A stretch of DNA of 64,000 nucleotides from positions 1-64,000 of the forward strand of contig JADLCT010000043.1 in assembly GCA_020847045.1 (NCBI GenBank), written 5' to 3'. The position numbers and the translations under genes are program-made. Under the pieces are notes generated by a model. It saw only the letters and a program-made list of their open reading frames with translations, did not search any database and was not told the DNA's origin. Shown piece after piece: positions 54,852 through 63,156 of the stretch (position 1 is the first letter of the stretch; every line of letters starts with the position of its first letter). Source of the DNA: Bryobacterales bacterium (GTDB taxonomy: Bacteria > Acidobacteriota > Terriglobia > Bryobacterales > Bryobacteraceae).

Positions 54852-56537
54852 ATGCGAATGACACGGCGGTCTCTTTGGCAGGCGGCGGCAAGCACGCTGG
54901 CGATCCCCCGGTGGGCTCTGGGCGCGCGGAGCATGCGCTTCGACGTGGCGGTGATTGGCGGCGGCGTGGGCGGCTGCGCGGCGGCGCTGGCGGCGTGCCG
55001 GGCGGGACGGCGCGTTGTGATGACCGAGGAGACGGCCTGGATTGGCGGACAGTTGACCAGCCAGGGCGTGCCGCCCGACGAGCATCCCTGGATCGAGCAG
55101 TTCGGCGGCACGCTGGCCTACCGGAACTACCGCGCGGCCGTGCGGCAGTACTATCGCGACCATTACGCCTTGACGCCGGAGGCGCGCGCGAACACGCTGC
55201 TGAATCCCGGCGGCGGAAGCGTCTCGCGGCTGACGCATGAGCCCAGGGTGTCGCTGGCGGTGCTGGAGGCCATGCTGGCGCCCTATGTGTCGGGCGGGCA
55301 ACTGCTGGTCCTGCTGCGCCATGTTCCGGTGCGCGCCGGCGTGGAGGGCGCCATCGTGCGCGCCGTGACCGTGCGCGGCGAAGGCGGCGACCGGACGCTG
55401 GAGGCCTCCTATTTCATCGACGCCACCGAGCAGGGCGACCTGCTGCCGCTTACGCGCACCGAGTATGTGACGGGCTTCGAATCACGGAAGAAAACCGGCG
55501 AGCTGCACGCGCCCGATGAGGCGCAGCCGGCCAACATCCAGTCATTCACCGTGTGCTTCGCCATGGACTACCTGAAGGGCGAGGACCACACCATCGAGCG
55601 GCCGGAGGAGTACGCGTTCTGGCGCGATTACATGCCGTCGCTGCGTCCGGTGAACTGGCCGGACAAGCTGCTGAGCTGGTCGATGAGCAACCCGCAGACG
55701 CTCGCACGGCGGCCGGTGTTCTTCACTCCGGAAGTGGATTCGCCGCAGCCGCCTGGGCTGAACCTGTTCCTCTACCGGCGGATCGCCAACCGGAGGAACC
55801 ATGCGGCCGGGGCCTATGGAAGCGACATCACGCTGGTGAACTGGCCACAGAACGATTACTGGCTGGGGAACCTGCATGAGGTGAGCCAGGAGGAGGCGGC
55901 GCGGCATCTGAAACGCGGAAAACAATTAAGCCTTTCTTTGTTGTATTGGATGCAGACCGAGGCGCCCCGTCCGGACGGCGGCGCGGGTTGGAAGGGCCTG
56001 CGTTTGCGGGGCGATGTAATGGGCAGCGGCGACGGCCTGGCGCTGTATCCCTACATTCGCGAGTCGCGGCGGATTGAGGCCGAGTTCACCGTGGTCGAGG
56101 AGCATGTAGGCACCGAGGCGCGGATGAAGGCGACGGGGAAGAAGCGCGAGGAGGTAACCGCGGAAGTGTTCGCCGATTCGGTGGGCGTGGGAAGCTACCG
56201 CATTGATCTCCACCCGAGCTCGGGCGGCGACAACTACATCGACGTCAGCTCGCTGCCCTTCCAGATTCCGCTGGGCTCGCTGATTCCCCGGCGCGTGGAG
56301 AACCTGCTGCCGGCTTCGAAAAATCTGGGTGTGACGCACATCACCAACGGCTGTTACCGGCTGCATCCGGTGGAGTGGAACATTGGCGAGTCGGCCGGAG
56401 CGCTGGCGGCGCACGCGCTGGCAACGGGCGCGCGGCCGCGCGCCGTGCGGGCCGACGCGAAGAAGCTGGCGGCGTTCCAGCGCGAGCTGGAGGCCCACGG
56501 CGTGGAGCTGCACTGGCCGCGCATCACGCCGCGGTGA
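54852..56537 (+). CDS. Tat-exported FAD-dependent oxidoreductase
   Basis: This 561-residue protein has a twin-arginine signal (MTRRSLWQAAAST) and then a classical FAD-binding Rossmann motif VAVIGGGVGGCAAALAACRA near residue 32, followed by the E of MTEETAWIGGQ. The middle contains SYFIDATEQGDLLPL near 190, and the C-terminal FAD segment is YRLHPVEWNIGESAGALAAH near 500. It belongs to the FAD-dependent oxidoreductase group often found exported in Solibacter-like and planctomycete genomes (PF12831-type). The substrate is unknown; polysaccharide-derived compounds are a guess. The start could be ATG 54852 or 54858. CATGCT lies 8 bases upstream. Confidence 0.83.
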   Translation: MRMTRRSLWQAAASTLAIPRWALGARSMRFDVAVIGGGVGGCAAALAACRAGRRVVMTEETAWIGGQLTSQGVPPDEHPWIEQFGGTLAYRNYRAAVRQYYRDHYALTPEARANTLLNPGGGSVSRLTHEPRVSLAVLEAMLAPYVSGGQLLVLLRHVPVRAGVEGAIVRAVTVRGEGGDRTLEASYFIDATEQGDLLPLTRTEYVTGFESRKKTGELHAPDEAQPANIQSFTVCFAMDYLKGEDHTIERPEEYAFWRDYMPSLRPVNWPDKLLSWSMSNPQTLARRPVFFTPEVDSPQPPGLNLFLYRRIANRRNHAAGAYGSDITLVNWPQNDYWLGNLHEVSQEEAARHLKRGKQLSLSLLYWMQTEAPRPDGGAGWKGLRLRGDVMGSGDGLALYPYIRESRRIEAEFTVVEEHVGTEARMKATGKKREEVTAEVFADSVGVGSYRIDLHPSSGGDNYIDVSSLPFQIPLGSLIPRRVENLLPASKNLGVTHITNGCYRLHPVEWNIGESAGALAAHALATGARPRAVRADAKKLAAFQRELEAHGVELHWPRITPR

Positions 56538-56549
56538 TCACCGGCCGGA

Positions 56550-58016
56550 CTATTGCGGCGGAGGGTTGTGCGTCCCGGGCGCAGTGGAGGGAGACGCCGA
56601 TTTGCGGCGTTCGGCCTGGCGTTCGGCATAGCGCTGCACGGAGGGTTCATGCGGGCTCCACGTGGGCTCCTCGGGCGAGTTGGCCAACCGGAGCGCGGCC
56701 AGTGTGGCGATCCGCGCGGCCAGTTGCATGTTCGCGTAGTCGAGTTTTTGCCATTCGTCGCCGGGCGCGTGGTAGTCGGCGAAGGAGAAACCGGGCGTGA
56801 GCGTGTGGGCGGGAATGCCCTGCAGGGCGAAGGGGAGATTGTCGCTGCGGGAGAAGAACTCCTCGTTGCCCTGACGATTGACGAAATAGACGGCGCCCAG
56901 ATCCGTGGTGGCCTGCCGGACGGCATCGGTGACGGTGGAAAAGCCCGAACCCGTGATGGTCATCTGGCCGGGCCGCGTGTATTCGCCCTCCTCCGTGCGG
57001 CCGAACATTTCAAAGTTCAGGTTGGCCACGGTGCGCTCCAGCGGCCACAACGGATGCTTCACATAATGTTTTGAGCCGAGCATTCCTTTCTCCTCGCCGA
57101 CGAAGGCGATAAACAGAATGCTGCGCTTGGGCCGTTCGGGCAGCGAGGCCAGCGCGCGCGCGGACTCCAGCAGCACGGCGACGCCGGAGGCATCGTCGTT
57201 GGCCCCGTTCAGAATGGGGTCGGCGGCCTTGTCCGGACGGAGGCCCTCGTGGTCGTAGTGGGCGGTAAGAACCAGTGCGGTGCCCGCCAGCGCGGGATCG
57301 CCGCCGCGCAGCAGGGCGGCCACGTTCCAAAGGCGGGCCGGCGTGCGGATGGCCGGTGGCATGTGGAAGCTGGCCGTGGTGGCTTGAGCGGCCAGGGCCG
57401 CCGCCGGGCCCGTAAGAATGACGTAGACGTAGCTGCCGCGAGGCGGGTCGTTGGGGGTAATCAAGGCGCGTGGCTGGAAGACGCCGGCTTTGCGCAGCGT
57501 GTCGTGCTCATCGGGAATCAGGACGACGGCCGGGGGCGCGTTGCGCAGTACGCGGATGGCGCCGGCGATGGTGGACGGCTTGGCCGACTCCAGCCGCACG
57601 ATGCGGCCTTCGGTTTCGCCGGGGGCCAGGTTGGCGATGGCGCCTTCGGCGTCGATGGAGCCGCCGGGGGTGACGCGGAAAAACTTCGGGTCCACGGGCG
57701 CGCCGTCCAGCGACAGCGTGATGCCGGTGGGGGCTGATTCGAGCAGCTCCCAATGAATGGTCTGGAAGTAGCCGTTGTCTCCCATGGGTTCCAGATCGAG
57801 AGCCCGGAAGCGCGAAGCGATATATTCGGCGGCGATGTCGAGACCGCGCGAAGGCGAGTCGCGGCCTTCCAGCAGGTCGCTGGCGAGAAAGGAGACATGT
57901 CCGCGCAGATGTGCGGCCGTGATGGATTCCAGCGCCGGAGGCAGGGCGGGAGGCTGCGTGGACTGGGCGGCGGCGGCCGCGCACAGGAGAACGGCGCACA
58001 GGCCGCGGGAACGCAT
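56550..58016 (-). CDS. Secreted M28 family zinc aminopeptidase
   Basis: This 488-residue protein has a signal peptide (1-18), a protease-associated-like insert (~120-220) and an M28 domain. Zinc ligands are the histidine of TAHYDHEG near 265, the aspartate in NGANDDASGVAVLLE near 285, the catalytic glutamates in FVGEEKGMLGSKHY near 322, an aspartate in SDNLPFALQG near 410 and a histidine in DYHAPGDEW near 435. It trims peptides outside the cytoplasm. The ATG at 58016 gives the signal peptide; the frame is open further upstream. CATCAT lies 6 bases before the start. It converges on the FAD oxidoreductase with a 12-base gap. Confidence 0.9.
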   Translation of the reverse strand: MRSRGLCAVLLCAAAAAQSTQPPALPPALESITAAHLRGHVSFLASDLLEGRDSPSRGLDIAAEYIASRFRALDLEPMGDNGYFQTIHWELLESAPTGITLSLDGAPVDPKFFRVTPGGSIDAEGAIANLAPGETEGRIVRLESAKPSTIAGAIRVLRNAPPAVVLIPDEHDTLRKAGVFQPRALITPNDPPRGSYVYVILTGPAAALAAQATTASFHMPPAIRTPARLWNVAALLRGGDPALAGTALVLTAHYDHEGLRPDKAADPILNGANDDASGVAVLLESARALASLPERPKRSILFIAFVGEEKGMLGSKHYVKHPLWPLERTVANLNFEMFGRTEEGEYTRPGQMTITGSGFSTVTDAVRQATTDLGAVYFVNRQGNEEFFSRSDNLPFALQGIPAHTLTPGFSFADYHAPGDEWQKLDYANMQLAARIATLAALRLANSPEEPTWSPHEPSVQRYAERQAERRKSASPSTAPGTHNPPPQ

Positions 58017-58068
58017 GACACCATGATGGCCGATGGGCCATGGCCGGGTCCAGCGGGGCGGCTCCTCG

Positions 58069-59013
58069 TCAGCCCGCCAGACGCCAGGCGAACCAGACGA
58101 GGCCGGTGGCCAGCAGCGCCCACGACAGGAAGCGGGGCTGGCCGAGGCGGCGGGCCAGGGCCGTGAGTGCGGCCAGCAGGAGCGCGGCGGCCAGCGTGGC
58201 GCCAGCGAGCACCATGGGGAGAGAGTAATCGGCCGCGATCTGAAACTGCGCCAGGCCGAGGCCGTGAAACGCTCCAAGGATGGCGACGATCAGCCAGCGC
58301 GCGCGCGAGCGGGGCAGAAAGAGAATCTCCACGCCGAGATAGGCGATGGTGAGCGCAGCGGCCATTTCGAGGAAGCGCGGAGGCAGTTGCATGGCCTTTG
58401 CGCCGAACCAGTGGGCGGCGGCGGATTCTCCGGCGGCGAAGGCCAGCCAGAGGATTATGGTTTCACCCCACGATGCGGCGGCCAGCGCGATGCCGAGCAG
58501 AAAGAGCCACTGCCACGGTGAGCTGAGCGTGCGCCAGGCCGCGCCGCCCGATTGGCGCACGGCAATTTCGGAGCGCGTCAGCGGACGGAAGCGAAGTTCT
58601 GCCTCCGGGAAGGAGAGATCGAGCACCACCTGTTCAAACTTGCCTTCGCGCGTGGCCCGGAGAATGTGGACATGGTTGGGGACGGTGGCCGAAGGAAGCG
58701 TGGAACGGACCGTGAGCAGGTCGGGCGGGGCGGGGAACTGGTAGGTGGCCGTGCACAGCAACGCATTTTCCGCTTCGATAACGCGGCAGTTTTCCACGGT
58801 GCGCGTGGGGATGGTATCGCCCGAGCGGAATTGGACCTGCGCCAGCAGGTTGAGCCCGCGCGCGGGGTCGGGCACTTCGTACAGGGGGATGCGCAGTTCG
58901 TAGCGCAGTTGCGCGCCTTCGATCAGGGCCTCGCCTGTGGAGATGGAGACCACGTGGGCAGCCACGGGCAGCGTGGCCAGCAGCGCGACACAGCAGGGAG
59001 CGGCCCGTTTCAT
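58069..59013 (-). CDS. HupE/UreJ family membrane protein
   Basis: This 314-residue protein has a signal peptide (1-18), a ~145-residue extracytoplasmic beta domain and then six transmembrane helices (~165-312). LGAFHGLGLAQF near residue 249 is the conserved histidine-containing HupE/UreJ helix. HupE/UreJ proteins are linked to nickel uptake for hydrogenase or urease, but no such enzymes lie nearby. The large extracytoplasmic domain is typical of the acidobacterial form. Its metal specificity cannot be told. It is coupled to the upstream transporter gene by a 4-base overlap. Confidence 0.83.
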   Translation of the reverse strand: MKRAAPCCVALLATLPVAAHVVSISTGEALIEGAQLRYELRIPLYEVPDPARGLNLLAQVQFRSGDTIPTRTVENCRVIEAENALLCTATYQFPAPPDLLTVRSTLPSATVPNHVHILRATREGKFEQVVLDLSFPEAELRFRPLTRSEIAVRQSGGAAWRTLSSPWQWLFLLGIALAAASWGETIILWLAFAAGESAAAHWFGAKAMQLPPRFLEMAAALTIAYLGVEILFLPRSRARWLIVAILGAFHGLGLAQFQIAADYSLPMVLAGATLAAALLLAALTALARRLGQPRFLSWALLATGLVWFAWRLAG

Positions 59014-60056
59014 GCGGTTTGCGCAGCCTGGCTCTTTTTATAGCGAACCAGAATGAGGCGGAGCGTGGCCATAACGGGGATGGCCAGGAACATGCCTGTT
59101 ATGCCGCCAATTTGTTCGCCGGCCAGCACCGCGAAGATCACCAGCAGTGGCGGCAGTTCGACGCCGGAGCCCAGCAGCAGCGGTTGCAGGACGTAGTCGA
59201 GGAAGAGCCGGTATATGGCCAGGAAGAGGATCAGCGCCAGAAAGCCGTCGTAGCCCGACAGAGCGGCGACGGCGATGATGACCACGGCGGCGGTCAGCGT
59301 GCCGGCGACGGGTACGAACTCGCCGATCGCTCCGGCCAGGGCGAGCAGCACGGCGTAGGGAACGCCGAGCAGCGCGAGAAAAAGCCAGTAGGAGAGAAAG
59401 GTCGAGAGGCTGAGCAGCACCAGCGCGCGGACATATTGCACCAGCAGCGTGTGGATATCATTCAGCAGGTCGTCCAGCGCGGAGCGGCGCGGGCCCGCCG
59501 CGAAAGCCAGGATCGAGGCGCGGTATTCGGCGCCGTCCTTGAGAAAGAAGAAGCTGAGAATCGGGACCAGGATGACGAAGACGATGTTGGAGAGGAAGCT
59601 CAGCACCTGGCGGCTGAGCGAGCTGAGCAGCGGAAGGGATTCGCGCAGGTACTCCTCGACGCGCGCGCGAATCTCAGGTCCGAAGCGCGTCCGGTAGGGC
59701 TGAAGCCAGGCGGGCAGGGGAATGTGCTGGATTGCGTTGGGATCGGAGATCACTTGCGGGATGCGCGTGGAGAGGCTGGCGGCCTCCTCGGCCAGTTGCG
59801 TGCCGACTGCCGAGGCAGAGAGTCCGAGCAGGAGCATGATGACGAGATAGAGCAGCAGCAGGGAGACGGTGGCCGGCAGGCGGGCGGGCCGGAAACGGTC
59901 GGCCAGGCGAAGCAGTGGAGCGAGTAAGTAGGCGAGTAAGATGGCGCAGATGAAGATGAGCAGCGTGCGGCGGATCAGATAGGCCGCGCCGGTGAGGGCG
60001 GCAATGGCCAGGACGGTCCAGGCGGCGCGCGCCACGCGGCTGTCGATACCGAGCAT
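59010..60056 (-). CDS. AI-2E family (PerM-like) transporter
   Basis: This 348-residue membrane protein has about seven to eight helices in the AI-2E/PerM arrangement: two N-terminal helices, a long soluble segment (~85-150), then helices with VPILSFFFLKDG near 165, the GEFVPVAGTLTAAVV segment near 248 and the family C-terminal stretch LQPLLLGSGVELPPLLVIFA near 292. Members export autoinducer-2 or act as Na+/H+ antiporters; the substrate is undefined here. It leads a two-gene operon with HupE/UreJ. A TAGCAT hexamer lies 6 bases before its ATG. Confidence 0.9.
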   Translation of the reverse strand: MLGIDSRVARAAWTVLAIAALTGAAYLIRRTLLIFICAILLAYLLAPLLRLADRFRPARLPATVSLLLLYLVIMLLLGLSASAVGTQLAEEAASLSTRIPQVISDPNAIQHIPLPAWLQPYRTRFGPEIRARVEEYLRESLPLLSSLSRQVLSFLSNIVFVILVPILSFFFLKDGAEYRASILAFAAGPRRSALDDLLNDIHTLLVQYVRALVLLSLSTFLSYWLFLALLGVPYAVLLALAGAIGEFVPVAGTLTAAVVIIAVAALSGYDGFLALILFLAIYRLFLDYVLQPLLLGSGVELPPLLVIFAVLAGEQIGGITGMFLAIPVMATLRLILVRYKKSQAAQTA

Positions 60057-60062
60057 GGGGCT

Positions 60063-60068
60063 ATGCTA
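60063..60068 (-). promoter_or_regulatory. -10-like TAGCAT for the AI-2E/HupE operon
   Basis: TAGCAT on the minus strand ends 6 bases before the ATG at 60056, within the 46-base gap to the divergent penicillin acylase gene. The opposing gene has GATACT (60087-60092), 10 bases before its ATG. Confidence 0.4.
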
Positions 60069-60102
60069 GCGCAGGCGGGGGTGTGGGATACTGCTTCCGA
60101 TC

Positions 60103-62538
60103 ATGATCGCGACCGGATTCCGCCGCTGGGCTGTGGTGTGCGCGCTGGGCTTGGCGTGCGCCGGGGGCGGCGGCGCGGAAGAGATTACGCTGCGCGGCCT
60201 CGAAAAGCCCGTCGAGATTCTGCGCGACCGCTGGGGTGTTCCGCACATCTACGCCGCGACGCAACACGACCTGTTTTTCGCGCAGGGTTGGGTGACGGCG
60301 CGCGACCGCCTGTTTCAGATCGACTTGTGGCGGCGCGTAAACAACGGAAGGCTGGCCGAGGTGCTGGGCGCGCACGCCCTGCCGCGGGACCGCATGGCCC
60401 GCCTGGTGCGCTACCGGGGCGACTGGAACGCGGAATGGCGGGCGTATTCGCCGGATGCGCGCGAAATTGCAACGGCCTTCGTCCAGGGGATCAACGCCTA
60501 CATCGAAGGGTTGGGCGGCGTGCGTCCGCTGGAGTTCCGCGTGGCCGGCTACGACCCGGGACGCTGGGAGCCCGAGGATATCACCGGCCGCGTGGCCGGG
60601 CTGCTGATGACGCGCAATCTGTCGCGCGAGGTGAGCCGCGCCGTGGACATCCGCGCCTTCGGGCTGGCGCAGGTGCGGAAGCTGTTGCCGGCCACGCCCG
60701 CCGTGCCGCTCACCGTGCCGCGCGGATTGGACCTGGACCTGATCGAAGCGGGCATTCTTCGCGTGTACAACGAGACGATCTCGGCGGTACAGTTTCCCGA
60801 ACACGCAGCGCCGGGAGAGGGCAAGGGCCGTGGCGCGGCGCCGCAGAACGCGCGGGCGCATAGCCGCGACGGCTACTCCGAGGACGAGCAGCGCCAGTGG
60901 GGCAGCAACAACTGGGCCGTGAGCGGAGCGCTGACGGCGACGGGCAAGCCAATGCTGGCCAGCGACCCGCACCGGCCCATTCTCATTCCTTCGCTACGAA
61001 AAACGGTGCACCTGGTGGGGCCTGGCTGGAACGTGTTCGGCGCGGGTGAGCCGGCGCTTCCGGGCGTGGCTTTGGGCCACAACGAGGAGATCGGCTACGG
61101 CTTCACGATCGTGAACATCGACCAGGGCGATTTGTACGTCGAGAAGTTGAACGAGACCAACCCGGACGAGTATTGGTACAAAGGCAAGCTGAGGAAGATG
61201 CACGTGGTGCGCGAACAGATTCCCGTGCGCGAGCCGGACGGCCGCGTGGCGCAGAGGTTCGTGGAGCTGCGGTACACGCTGCACGGTCCGGTGATCGCCG
61301 AGGAGTTGGGCAAGCACCGTGCGTTCGCGTTGAAGTGGATTGGAGCCGAACCGGGAGGCGCGGGATATCTGGGCGCCTTGTCGTTGGGCCGCGCGCGGAA
61401 TTGGGGCGAGTTCGTGCGGGCGGCGGGGAACTACAAGGTCCCGTCTGAAAACCTGATGTATGCCGACCGGGAGGGCAACATCGGCTGGTTCGCCTCCGGA
61501 CACGCTCCGGTGCGGAAGAACTGGGATGGTCTGCTGCCCGTGCCGGGCGATACGGGCGAGTATGAATGGGCGGGCGTGCTGCGTCCGGAGCAGCACCCGC
61601 AGATGCTGAACCCGGCGCAGGGATGGCTGGCGACGGCCAACCACGACATCCGCCCCGAAGGGTATCCAGAGCGGTTGGGATACGAGTTCGCCCCGGTGTT
61701 TCGCTTTCAGCGTGTGGCCGAGGCGCTGTCCGGGCCGGGCGTTCTGCCGCTGGCGGGCGTCACAGGACGGGCCCGGCCGGAGACCCTGCCCAAGCTGCGC
61801 CTGGAAGATATGGTGGCCCTGCAGCAGGATGTGGTGTCGATTCCCGCGCGCCGGTTTCAGCAGGTGGTCAAGCGGGCGAAGCTGAAAGGACTGAATGCCG
61901 AAGAGCGCGAACTGGTGCGGCAGTTCCTCGCCTGGGACACGCGGTTGCTGGCAACATCCGTCGAGGCCATGGTGTTTGAACTATGGCTGGGAAAACTGCA
62001 CGCGGCCGTCTTCGGCTCCGCCATTGGACCCAGGGTGTCGCGGACCGTGCTATTGGAAGAGTTGGAACGCCGTCCGGACGCGGCCGTGCTGCTGCGCACT
62101 CTGCGGCTGAGCATCCACGATCTGACGGCCTCGCGCGGGGCCGTCAGGAAAAAGTGGACCTGGGGAGCGGCGCACCGCGCCTCCTTCCGCCATCCCTTGG
62201 GCGTTCGCGCCTGGAACCGCGGTCCGGTGGAGCGTCCCGGCGACGGAGACACCGTGAACGCCACCGGAGGGTCAAATTTCCGGCAAACCTCGGGCGCCTC
62301 CTACCGCATGGTGCTGGATTTTTCCGACTGGGACAAAAGCATGATGACGAACACGCCGGGCGAGGTGGGCGACCCCGCCAGCCCTCATTACGTGGACCTG
62401 CTGGATGACTGGGCGAAGGGCCGGTATCATCCCATGCCCTACACGCGGAGGGCTGTGGAAGCCGCCGCCGAGGAGACGCTGCACCTGCTGCCGCCCGTGG
62501 TGGCCCAGGCGGCCCAGGGGAGGGGACGCGGACGGTAA
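60103..62538 (+). CDS. Penicillin acylase family Ntn-hydrolase
   Basis: This 811-residue secreted amidase is made as a precursor and self-cleaves. After a signal peptide (1-25) the alpha chain carries EILRDRWGVPHIYA near residue 35. The beta-chain nucleophile is the serine in QWGSNNWAVSG near residue 267, with LASDPHRP downstream and the catalytic asparagine region near TANHDIRPEGYP (~512). The family hydrolyses amide bonds such as those in acyl-homoserine lactones and beta-lactam side chains; which one applies here is unknown. Quorum quenching is a possible role for secreted soil members. Confidence 0.93.
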   Translation: MIATGFRRWAVVCALGLACAGGGGAEEITLRGLEKPVEILRDRWGVPHIYAATQHDLFFAQGWVTARDRLFQIDLWRRVNNGRLAEVLGAHALPRDRMARLVRYRGDWNAEWRAYSPDAREIATAFVQGINAYIEGLGGVRPLEFRVAGYDPGRWEPEDITGRVAGLLMTRNLSREVSRAVDIRAFGLAQVRKLLPATPAVPLTVPRGLDLDLIEAGILRVYNETISAVQFPEHAAPGEGKGRGAAPQNARAHSRDGYSEDEQRQWGSNNWAVSGALTATGKPMLASDPHRPILIPSLRKTVHLVGPGWNVFGAGEPALPGVALGHNEEIGYGFTIVNIDQGDLYVEKLNETNPDEYWYKGKLRKMHVVREQIPVREPDGRVAQRFVELRYTLHGPVIAEELGKHRAFALKWIGAEPGGAGYLGALSLGRARNWGEFVRAAGNYKVPSENLMYADREGNIGWFASGHAPVRKNWDGLLPVPGDTGEYEWAGVLRPEQHPQMLNPAQGWLATANHDIRPEGYPERLGYEFAPVFRFQRVAEALSGPGVLPLAGVTGRARPETLPKLRLEDMVALQQDVVSIPARRFQQVVKRAKLKGLNAEERELVRQFLAWDTRLLATSVEAMVFELWLGKLHAAVFGSAIGPRVSRTVLLEELERRPDAAVLLRTLRLSIHDLTASRGAVRKKWTWGAAHRASFRHPLGVRAWNRGPVERPGDGDTVNATGGSNFRQTSGASYRMVLDFSDWDKSMMTNTPGEVGDPASPHYVDLLDDWAKGRYHPMPYTRRAVEAAAEETLHLLPPVVAQAAQGRGRGR

Positions 62539-62628
62539 GGGTGGTAGCCATCAGCTACCAGACGGGTAACTCGCCGGGGTTCTCACGCAGACCGTAACAC
62601 CCACCGCCTGGATTGCGTCCCACAGAAA

Positions 62629-63093
62629 ATGCAAGTTCTCACACGGAAATGGGCTGGGACTGGGGCGTTGGTCGTGCTGGGACTGGCCACTCTGGCGCAG
62701 GCGTTCCAACCTGAAACGCCTCCATTGGCGCCGGTGAAACAAAAAGGAGCCTGGGAAACCGGCGCTGTAGACCCTCGCGTGCGCGCCTTGCTGCGCCGTT
62801 CCTGCGCGAATTGTCATTCCAATGACACACAGTGGCCGTGGTACGCGCGCATCAGTCCGGGATCGTGGCTCATGGCGCACCACGTCACGCAGGCCCGCCG
62901 GCAATTAAACTTTTCCATTGAATATGTGCTGGATGAAGAAGAAATTGGGGCAATTGCCGATGTTGTGGAAACGCAGGTTATGCCACCCAGGAGCTACTTG
63001 CTGATGCACCCGGAGGCGCGTCTGACCGATGCCGACAGAGCGCTGGTGAAGCGGTGGTGGATGGGGGAATTACCCGGCGCGGCGTCTGAGTAA
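62629..63093 (+). CDS. Exported haem-binding domain protein
   Basis: This 154-residue protein has a signal peptide (1-25) and one CXXCH motif in RRSCANCHSNDTQWPWY near residue 61. The following PGSWLMAHHV and RRQLNFS segments, plus MPPRSYLLMHP near 121, identify the Haem_bd (PF14376-type) family. It is a periplasmic single-haem protein; the sixth ligand may be the methionine of VMPP. It stands alone downstream of penicillin acylase with a 90-base gap. An electron-transfer role is likely; the partner is unknown. Confidence 0.85.
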   Translation: MQVLTRKWAGTGALVVLGLATLAQAFQPETPPLAPVKQKGAWETGAVDPRVRALLRRSCANCHSNDTQWPWYARISPGSWLMAHHVTQARRQLNFSIEYVLDEEEIGAIADVVETQVMPPRSYLLMHPEARLTDADRALVKRWWMGELPGAASE

Positions 63094-63156
63094 GATGACC
63101 GGGCAGGGCCTCCGGGGTTTCGGAAGGCCCTCCGCGTGCTCCACATTCGGTCACTT

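Noticed and set aside
62542-62560. 7-bp hairpin (TGGTAGC/GCTACCA) after the penicillin acylase gene
   Set aside because: The stem is short and not followed by T residues, so termination is not supported.
63105-63131. Imperfect hairpin after the haem-binding gene as a rho-independent terminator
   Set aside because: The stem has a bulge and no T tract follows; it could be chance in GC-rich DNA.
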